Assembly: GCA_001817805.1 (NCBI GenBank)
Contig: MHJB01000007.1
Span: 1 to 11,497 of the forward strand
Reading direction: 5' to 3'
Length of the DNA: 11,497 nt
Source: Candidatus Colwellbacteria bacterium RIFCSPLOWO2_12_FULL_43_11
GTDB taxonomy: Bacteria; Patescibacteriota; Minisyncoccia; UBA6257; Colwellbacteraceae
Made by a program: the position numbers and the translations under genes. Positions 6,490-11,497 of this stretch are shown here, one piece after another. Below the pieces are notes generated by a model. That model saw nothing but the letters and a program-made list of their open reading frames with translations, was not told where the DNA came from and made no database searches. Position 1 is the stretch's first letter, and every line of letters begins with the position of its first letter.

Positions 6490-8234
6490 AGCTCTTTAAA
6501 AACCTGAGGCGAAACAGTCACCCGCCCCATGGCCTTAAGCTTCTTTTTGCCTTCTTTCTGCTTTTTCCATAGTTTCATCTTCCTGGTGCGATCGCCGCCA
6601 TTCTTGCCGAAATCACCCAACGCCTTCTTCATTGCCGGTATTGTTTCACGGGCTACGATTCTACCGGAAACCGATGCCTGAATCGCTTGCGAGAACTGCT
6701 GACGAGGCAATAAATCTTTTAATCTTTCGACTGTTTTCCTCGCAACCAACTCCAAGTCGCCTTCGTAAACCACCCTTGAAAGTCCAGGCACAATTTCCTC
6801 AGCGACCAAAATATCCAGCCTTTTAACTTTAGACTTTTGATAGTCCAAAAATTCGTAACTGAAAGAAGCGAAACCGGAAGAAACTGATTTTAACCTGTCA
6901 TCAAAATCGGATATGAGGTCGCTTAGGGGTAAATCCGCCGTAACTATTATTCTTTCCCCTCTCGTTTCTGTCCTGATATTACTTAATCTGAAAGTCTCTT
7001 TGAGTTTCAAAACGCTCCCTAAATGATTTAAAGGCGACAGTATTGTAACTTTTACTATCGGCTCCATCACCTCCGCGTAATCATCCGGGAAATCTTTGGG
7101 ATTATCTATCACTACCCATTCTCCTTTGGATAATTTAACTTTGTAAGCCACCGATGGGAAACTATTTACTACTTTTATATTAAATTCCCTGTCCAGTCTC
7201 TGGGCCACTATTTCAAAATGGAGCCTGCCTAAAAAGCCGCATTGAAAACCGCGCCCCAAAGCCTCGCTCACGGTAGAGGCTATGGAGAATGACGAATCAT
7301 GCAAACGTAATTTATATAAAGCGGTTTTAAAATCCTCATAATCATCGCCTTCGTCGGGGTAAAGAGAAACAAAGACTACCGGCGATGGCACTTGGAAGCC
7401 CACTAGTGGCGCTCCACCGGAGGAAGGTCCGATAGTGTCTCCCACTTTAACCGAATCGGGATTTTTGATGCCGGTAGCAATGTATCCTATCTCTCCTTCC
7501 GAAATTGTATCTTCTGCTTTTAGCTCCGGTTTAAAATGTCCAACTTCTTTTATTTTAAAACTGGTCTTGGTTCCCAAAAGTTGGGCGTTGGCTTGTCCCG
7601 AAAATTCTCCGCCAAAAACACGAACAAAAGCCACTACTCCTTTATGCTCATCATAAAGAGAACTGAAAACGAGCGCCGCGTTACCTTGTATGTTTTTGGG
7701 TGGGGGTACTTCTTGAATTACTTTTTCCAGTAACTCTTCAACCCCCTCGCCGGTTTTGCCCGAAACTTTGAGCAATTTATCCTCACTTGTTTCAAGTAAA
7801 TCCGCTAAATCTCTGAGAGACGATTCTATCTGATCATCGGCGGCCATATCAATTTTATTAACAGCCCCGATGATAGTTAAGTTGGCCTTCTTGGCATTAT
7901 GAAAATTCGCCAAAGTCTGAGCTTGCACACCCTGAGTCGCGTCAACCAATAAAACCGCTCCCTCAACTGCCTTTAAGGACCTTGAGACCTCATAGGAGAA
8001 ATCCGAATGACCCGGTGTATCAATTAAGTTAAGGACGTAATTCTTATAAGACATCCTTACCGGAGCCATTTTTATGGTTATGCCTCTTTCTCTTTCAAGC
8101 TCCAGTTGGTCAAGATATTGAGCTTTCATTTTATGAGGCGGTACGGTGCCGGTCACCTCAAGTAACCGGTCAGCCAAAGTACTCTTGCCATGGTCTATGT
8201 GGGCAATGATGACAAAGTTTCTTATATTTTGCAT
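6477..8234 (-). CDS. lepA: Elongation factor 4 (LepA), ribosome-associated translational GTPase
   Basis: This is a complete 585-residue LepA/EF4, close to the usual 600. The GTPase motifs are all present: G1 AHIDHGKS (11-18), G2 around T53 in RERGITIK, G3 DTPGH (73-77) with its catalytic His, G4 NKID (126-129) and G5 SGKTG (158-162). EF-G-like domains II, III and V follow. The LepA-specific C-terminal domain is recognisable by GGDRTRKMKLW and KKQKEGKKKLKAMGRV near the end, which separates it from EF-G and TypA. EF4 acts on ribosomes and has been linked to back-translocation and to initiation or assembly. The ATG has no Shine-Dalgarno sequence. The gene starts 46 nt after the DUF4012 stop and is followed at 23 nt by the FtsB-like gene. 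The pairing with surface genes looks positional rather than functional. Confidence 0.97.
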   Translation of the reverse strand: MQNIRNFVIIAHIDHGKSTLADRLLEVTGTVPPHKMKAQYLDQLELERERGITIKMAPVRMSYKNYVLNLIDTPGHSDFSYEVSRSLKAVEGAVLLVDATQGVQAQTLANFHNAKKANLTIIGAVNKIDMAADDQIESSLRDLADLLETSEDKLLKVSGKTGEGVEELLEKVIQEVPPPKNIQGNAALVFSSLYDEHKGVVAFVRVFGGEFSGQANAQLLGTKTSFKIKEVGHFKPELKAEDTISEGEIGYIATGIKNPDSVKVGDTIGPSSGGAPLVGFQVPSPVVFVSLYPDEGDDYEDFKTALYKLRLHDSSFSIASTVSEALGRGFQCGFLGRLHFEIVAQRLDREFNIKVVNSFPSVAYKVKLSKGEWVVIDNPKDFPDDYAEVMEPIVKVTILSPLNHLGSVLKLKETFRLSNIRTETRGERIIVTADLPLSDLISDFDDRLKSVSSGFASFSYEFLDYQKSKVKRLDILVAEEIVPGLSRVVYEGDLELVARKTVERLKDLLPRQQFSQAIQASVSGRIVARETIPAMKKALGDFGKNGGDRTRKMKLWKKQKEGKKKLKAMGRVTVSPQVFKELLKR

Positions 8235-8261
8235 TGTGTTTAGATAACTCGCGCGCCGGAA

Positions 8262-8276
8262 GCTCTACCAAAGAGC
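8262..8276. other. Short hairpin in the gap between the DUF4012 gene and lepA
   Basis: GCTCT (8262-8266) and AGAGC (8272-8276) form a 5-bp stem with a 5-nt loop, just past the DUF4012 stop codon. A GC-rich GCGCGC palindrome lies next to it on the lepA side. There is no T-tract on the minus strand, so an intrinsic terminator is unlikely. It may be chance. Confidence 0.25.
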
Positions 8277-8280
8277 AGAA

Positions 8281-10332
8281 TCATATCTCATCTAAAGTAA
8301 GCTTGATATATAAGCGTGAACGGATACTATCAGTTTTATAGTGATAAATAAAGTCGCCGGTTTCCCGCCACGCGAATCCCTCGGGAGCTTCCAGTATATA
8401 ATCAAATTTAGATTCAACTCCGGCTTGCTTATCCATTACAAATTCAAAAACAGTTCCCGATTTTACATCTATCTTATCCTGTCCGGAATAAGTTAATGAC
8501 ATTGCTTTGGTTTGCCCTGCCGGCAGATTGAACCAGCTCCCAAAAACTTTTTTGCCGGATTCAATATAAGAGTAAGCGTTAAACTCTTTCAGGACTTCTT
8601 CAGTTCCTTCAATGGCCGCTAATTTGGCATCCACACTATACCCGCTTTTGGCATAATTTATTGCGGGCTTAACCGTCTTGGGCGTACTCCCCGTAAGTGC
8701 TACCAACTTCGAGCCAAGCGGGGTAAAAACTTTAATAAAATTCTGATTGGTCTGTTTGTACCAACTCTCTTTTTCATTTTGCCCGTAGTGAGACCGGGTA
8801 ACGGTCAGATTATTTATTAAAACTCCTTGAGAATTTATTTTGGAAGCTAACTCTATTTTCTGATTAACAAAGGCGTCTGTTTTACCCCCGGCAATATTGG
8901 TATCTACAACTGCCAGGTAATCTCCGTTCCAATTGGCCTGAGCTTCATACACCTGCCCCGATAAGCCAAGTTCGGCAACGATACTCTCCAGCCTGGTATC
9001 TTTAAAATAGAACTTAATATCTTTATTGGCTAAACGATAGGCTAAACCGTTAATCAGCAAGCTTTTATCGCCTTCGCTTAGTTCCTGCAATCCCTCCAAA
9101 ACCTTAGGCATAATAAACTTAAGGACTTTTTTAGGATTCTGGCCCGGAATCTTATCTCTTCCGGCTTCCACTTCCGCTTGAACTTCTTTAAGGAAATTAT
9201 CTTGAGTCAAAACCATATTATATTCATCTATTTTTATCGGACCGATAAGCTGCAAAAAATCTTCCATAACTCTCACATTCACCGCTATGACGCCGTCAAA
9301 CTTAATACCCTCATCCTCATATAAGGAGGATGATTGAATCATATTTATAGTTGCTTCCGCCGAATCCGGAAAATTGAAAAACCAGTTAGCGTCTCTCGCT
9401 CCCCAATTAGTGGTTATGCCCTGAAGCTGCTTTGGCGGCACCGTTTTCAAATCGGAAAATCTGTCCGGATGGTAAATATCATCTACATCAATGGATTTAA
9501 TTGAGCCGTTTTCCAGAATAACATCGGCATAACTACCCACAAATCCCCCTCCCGGCCTGATCTCCGATGGGTTTTCAAAAACCATCAATAAATGTGTCGC
9601 TCCCTGTTTCTCCAAAAGCTCTATCAGGGCATCTAAGCTACTCCCGAACCTATCGGCCTTGGTATCGAGTGCCAGGTAATTCTGCGACGCCTCTGCCGGT
9701 AAGGCGCCAAATTGAAACGCTTTATTCCTTAAATCTCCCACCGAATTATTTATGAATTCCATATCTCCTTTTATGCTCTTCAGAACATCAAGCAACTGAC
9801 TGTCTCCTTTGCCCAGTAGAAGCTTGACTCCCTCAAGTTTAATATGACCAATATTTTTATTTATATTGCTCAACTTCACCGTTACCTCGTTAACCTGGCC
9901 TATGGTGTTGGGTATCTCTCTCAGGATAGGCACCAGACTGAATAAGCTGACGCTTGCCTGCAAATCAGTAAGTTGTTTCTGGGCATCTTTTATGGAAGAG
10001 TCGGCAGAATCGATTTGTAAATTACTCAAGCTCGTTACGGCCGATTTCAAGCTATCGTAAATAGAGTGGCCGGATACCATTGCTTTATTTTTAAAGTTCC
10101 ATAAATAACCGGAAAAAGCCCCGGTTATAATAAAAATACCTATAACTGTGTAAATAGCCGACTTTGTGAATAAGCCGCGCGAGCGAGGTTTAATAACTAA
10201 AGACTCCTGAGGTTTCTGACGGAAGAAATCTTTAGCCTCTTTTTCCAACGCCCTGGAAGTAGCGCCCCAGCTTTTCTGATGTCTTACGTCAGCCAATATT
10301 GGATGAACGTTTTTGCGCGAAATCGGCTTCAT
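8281..10332 (-). CDS. DUF4012 family membrane-anchored surface protein
   Basis: This 683-residue protein has a basic cytoplasmic tail (1 to about 56), one membrane helix (about 58-77) and a large outer part. The outer part opens with helical, coiled-coil-like segments (about 88-205). The DUF4012 hallmark follows: LLMVFENPSEIRPGGGFVGS (248-267), where the family has a QN..E.RP.GGF.GS pattern, WGARDANWFFNFPDSA (310-325) and FDGVIAVN (345-352) before the GPIKIDEYN segment. The family is widespread in candidate phyla bacteria and Gram-positives and often lies in exopolysaccharide loci, but its biochemical role is not established. The phosphoglycosyl transferase just upstream supports a part in surface glycan handling, by inference. 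The start follows a strong -10 element 9 nt upstream. The gene ends in TGA, 46 nt before lepA. Confidence 0.9.
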   Translation of the reverse strand: MKPISRKNVHPILADVRHQKSWGATSRALEKEAKDFFRQKPQESLVIKPRSRGLFTKSAIYTVIGIFIITGAFSGYLWNFKNKAMVSGHSIYDSLKSAVTSLSNLQIDSADSSIKDAQKQLTDLQASVSLFSLVPILREIPNTIGQVNEVTVKLSNINKNIGHIKLEGVKLLLGKGDSQLLDVLKSIKGDMEFINNSVGDLRNKAFQFGALPAEASQNYLALDTKADRFGSSLDALIELLEKQGATHLLMVFENPSEIRPGGGFVGSYADVILENGSIKSIDVDDIYHPDRFSDLKTVPPKQLQGITTNWGARDANWFFNFPDSAEATINMIQSSSLYEDEGIKFDGVIAVNVRVMEDFLQLIGPIKIDEYNMVLTQDNFLKEVQAEVEAGRDKIPGQNPKKVLKFIMPKVLEGLQELSEGDKSLLINGLAYRLANKDIKFYFKDTRLESIVAELGLSGQVYEAQANWNGDYLAVVDTNIAGGKTDAFVNQKIELASKINSQGVLINNLTVTRSHYGQNEKESWYKQTNQNFIKVFTPLGSKLVALTGSTPKTVKPAINYAKSGYSVDAKLAAIEGTEEVLKEFNAYSYIESGKKVFGSWFNLPAGQTKAMSLTYSGQDKIDVKSGTVFEFVMDKQAGVESKFDYILEAPEGFAWRETGDFIYHYKTDSIRSRLYIKLTLDEI

Positions 10333-10341
10333 CTACTTTTT

Positions 10342-10371
10342 ATTATACAGCAAAAAATATACCTGAATGAA
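10342..10371 (-). promoter_or_regulatory. Promoter of the DUF4012 gene, start-proximal -10
   Basis: A perfect TATAAT (10342-10347) on the minus strand ends 9 nt before the ATG at 10332. A poor -35, TTCATT (10366-10371), sits 18 bp upstream. The expected start site leaves a leader of only 2-3 nt. The segment after the hexamer shares AAGTAG with the pilM promoter. Confidence 0.65.
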
Positions 10372-10389
10372 ACGGGGCCAGACTTCAAC

Positions 10390-10992
10390 CTAAACCGCCG
10401 TCGGGTCAGAGAACAAAATCCCCAAAGTCTTCAATATTATCTTTATGTCCGATCCCAATGACATGTTCTTTGAGTAAAAGTCATCGAGCTCAAGCTCCTT
10501 TAAAAAAGGAAGGCTGGAGGCTCCGCTTACTTGAGACAACCCGGTCACTCCGGCTCTTAGTTTTGGCAAGTGCCTATAGGCTTCCGGGTAATTAACTACC
10601 TCTTCCGACTCATGAGGCCTTGGGCCAACCAAAGAAAGTTCGCCCCGCAAGACATTTAAGAGCTGCGGGAATTCATCCAGCCTGAACTTCCTTAGCCACC
10701 TGCCAACGCGAGTAATCCTGGGGTCCTGTTTGATTTTAAAAAAGGGGCCGTCTTGTCTCTCGTTCAAATGAACCAGGTCTTTCTTTTTGTCTCTGGCATC
10801 CTTAACCATAGACCTGAACTTATAAACCAAAATCTCCCTGCCCTCCGAAACTCTGGGCAGTTTTACTATAACGGTTCCTCCATCATCAATCTTTACGGCT
10901 AAAAATATGAAAGGCAGTAATGGTAAAGTTATAGTTAAGCCGATAATCGAACCCGATATATCAAGAAAGCGTTTCCAAATCGGATAATTCAC
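10390..10992 (-). CDS. Bacterial sugar transferase (monotopic phosphoglycosyl transferase, PglC/WcaJ-type catalytic domain)
   Basis: This 200-residue protein is the minimal catalytic form of the family, as in PglC, without the extra membrane helices of WbaP/WcaJ. It moves a phosphosugar from a nucleotide-diphosphate sugar to undecaprenyl phosphate at the inner face of the membrane, starting glycan assembly. The sequence shows KRFLDI and a re-entrant hydrophobic helix (7-33), YKFRSM (57-62), DPRITRVGRWLRK (90-102), the catalytic Asp-Glu pair in RLDEFPQL (D106, E107), LSLVGPRP (119-126) and RAGVTGLSQVSG (146-157). The sugar cannot be read from sequence. It starts with GTG at 10992, 7 nt after an extended -10 (TGTTATAAT). 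Only 19 bp separate it from the divergent glycosyltransferase. The DUF4012 gene follows 57 nt downstream. Confidence 0.94.
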   Translation of the reverse strand: MNYPIWKRFLDISGSIIGLTITLPLLPFIFLAVKIDDGGTVIVKLPRVSEGREILVYKFRSMVKDARDKKKDLVHLNERQDGPFFKIKQDPRITRVGRWLRKFRLDEFPQLLNVLRGELSLVGPRPHESEEVVNYPEAYRHLPKLRAGVTGLSQVSGASSLPFLKELELDDFYSKNMSLGSDIKIILKTLGILFSDPTAV

Positions 10993-10993
10993 G

Positions 10994-11001
10994 TGTAAAA
11001 T
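10994..11001 (+). promoter_or_regulatory. Likely -10 of the GT4 glycosyltransferase gene
   Basis: TAAAAT (10996-11001) directly preceded by TG (10994-10995) ends 10 nt before the ATG at 11012. Its -35 region would fall inside the divergent sugar transferase gene, where only a weak TTCCAA (10973-10978) is found. It overlaps the opposing -10 by two bases. Confidence 0.5.
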
Positions 11002-11008
11002 TATAACA
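11000..11008 (-). promoter_or_regulatory. Sugar transferase promoter, extended -10
   Basis: The minus strand reads TGTTATAAT here: TG at 11008-11007, one spacer base and a perfect TATAAT at 11005-11000. It ends 7 nt before the GTG start. No good -35 is seen upstream, which would lie within the divergent glycosyltransferase gene. Confidence 0.65.
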
Positions 11009-11011
11009 CGA

Positions 11012-11497
11012 ATGAAAGTTGCCCTGGTTCACGATTACCTTAATCAATTCGGCGGAGCCGAGAGGGTTCTTATGGCTTTTGCCGAGATGTTTCCCGAAGC
11101 TCCTATTTATACTATTTTCTACGACAAAGAACTTCTTAACGGACGATTCAAAGATAAAAAAATACATACGAGCTTTCTGGATAGATCTTTCATTAGGCGT
11201 CATCACCGCTACTTTATCCCCCTAATGCCAACTGCTATGCGCAACCTGGATTTGGGTGACGAATACGATCTTATCATTTCCGATACAGCTAGCTTTGGTA
11301 AGGGCATACGGCATAAAAAGGGTCTCCATATTTCTTATATGCATACTCCCCTGCGTTACGCCTGGGAACCGGAACTTTACTTGAATACCCTACTTCCCAA
11401 CTCAGCCATTACCCTGGCAACGCCCATAATATCCTATTTAAGAAATTGGGATAGAGCCGCAGCTCAAAAACCGCACGTTGTTATAGCCAATTCCCAG
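11012..11497 (+). CDS. GT4-type glycosyltransferase, N-terminal 162 residues, cut by window edge
   Basis: The first 162 residues of a GT-B fold glycosyltransferase (group 1/GT4) run off the right edge. It opens with MKVALVHDYLNQFGGAERVL, where the Gly-Gly-Ala-Glu loop of the N-terminal acceptor domain is characteristic. APIYTIFYD (30-38), HTSFLDR (52-58), YDLIISDTASFGKG (85-98), HISYMHTPLRYAWE (106-119) and the domain-closing VVIANSQ follow. This arrangement is typical of mannosyltransferase-like enzymes of O-antigen and exopolysaccharide loci, but donor and acceptor cannot be set without the C-terminal domain. It probably extends the lipid-linked glycan begun by the divergent phosphoglycosyl transferase. 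The ATG was chosen because the family begins at this MKVALVHD strand; no ribosome binding site precedes it. Confidence 0.92.
   Translation, partial: MKVALVHDYLNQFGGAERVLMAFAEMFPEAPIYTIFYDKELLNGRFKDKKIHTSFLDRSFIRRHHRYFIPLMPTAMRNLDLGDEYDLIISDTASFGKGIRHKKGLHISYMHTPLRYAWEPELYLNTLLPNSAITLATPIISYLRNWDRAAAQKPHVVIANSQ

Noticed and set aside
6477..8234. A regulatory link between lepA and the pilus or glycan genes
   Set aside because: lepA is a housekeeping gene and its neighbours differ widely among bacteria. Adjacency alone does not support a link.
5932..8283. Possible recoding of UGA as glycine, known in some candidate phyla bacteria, since the pilO-like gene and the DUF4012 gene end in TGA
   Set aside because: No assigned gene contains an in-frame TGA, the proteins end at family-appropriate lengths, and the pilO TGA forms a normal ATGA overlap. 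The standard code is sufficient.
10996..11009. Palindrome-like GTGT...ACAC in the divergent gap as a repressor operator
   Set aside because: The symmetry is imperfect and mostly explained by two opposing -10 hexamers, so I did not list a separate operator.

Overview
The window looks like chromosomal DNA of a bacterium from the candidate phyla radiation (Patescibacteria, most like Parcubacteria). This is an inference from gene content: a compact type IV pilus locus with divergent pilus proteins, a DUF4012 surface protein, a small phosphoglycosyl transferase and very tight gene packing. There is no 16S rRNA or other marker here to settle it. The standard genetic code fits, because no assigned gene has an in-frame stop and the recognised families reach their usual lengths. 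No tRNA, rRNA, CRISPR array, insertion sequence or phage gene was seen. No stretch above 300 bases lacks a gene.

Layout, left to right. (1) 1-3698, minus strand: a type IV pilus block read from right to left, prepilin (3698-2994), a polytopic membrane protein (2916-2245), the assembly ATPase PilB (2218-506) and the start of the platform protein PilC (501 to beyond the left edge). (2) 3888-6206, plus strand, diverging from the prepilin: a PilM-PilN fusion, a PilO-like protein and a 91-residue single-pass protein in the place PilP usually holds. These should form the alignment complex that links ATPase and platform to the filament. (3) 6169-8234, minus strand: lepA (EF4) followed by an FtsB/DivIC-like septum protein, whose 3' end overlaps the pilus operon tail to tail by 38 bp. 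(4) 8281-11497: a DUF4012 membrane-anchored protein and a phosphoglycosyl transferase on minus, and the start of a GT4 glycosyltransferase on plus. This looks like the edge of a cell-surface glycan locus.

The most striking non-coding signal is how the genes start. Nearly every gene that should begin a transcript has a TATAAT-like -10 hexamer 7-10 nt (once 13 nt) before its start codon and no Shine-Dalgarno sequence. This places the predicted transcription start on or within a few bases of the start codon, so leaderless mRNA looks like the default here. The divergent prepilin and pilMN promoters share an identical 12-mer. The promoter of the downstream pilus operon is nested inside the prepilin terminator, with its -35 in the terminator loop and its -10 against the T-tract.
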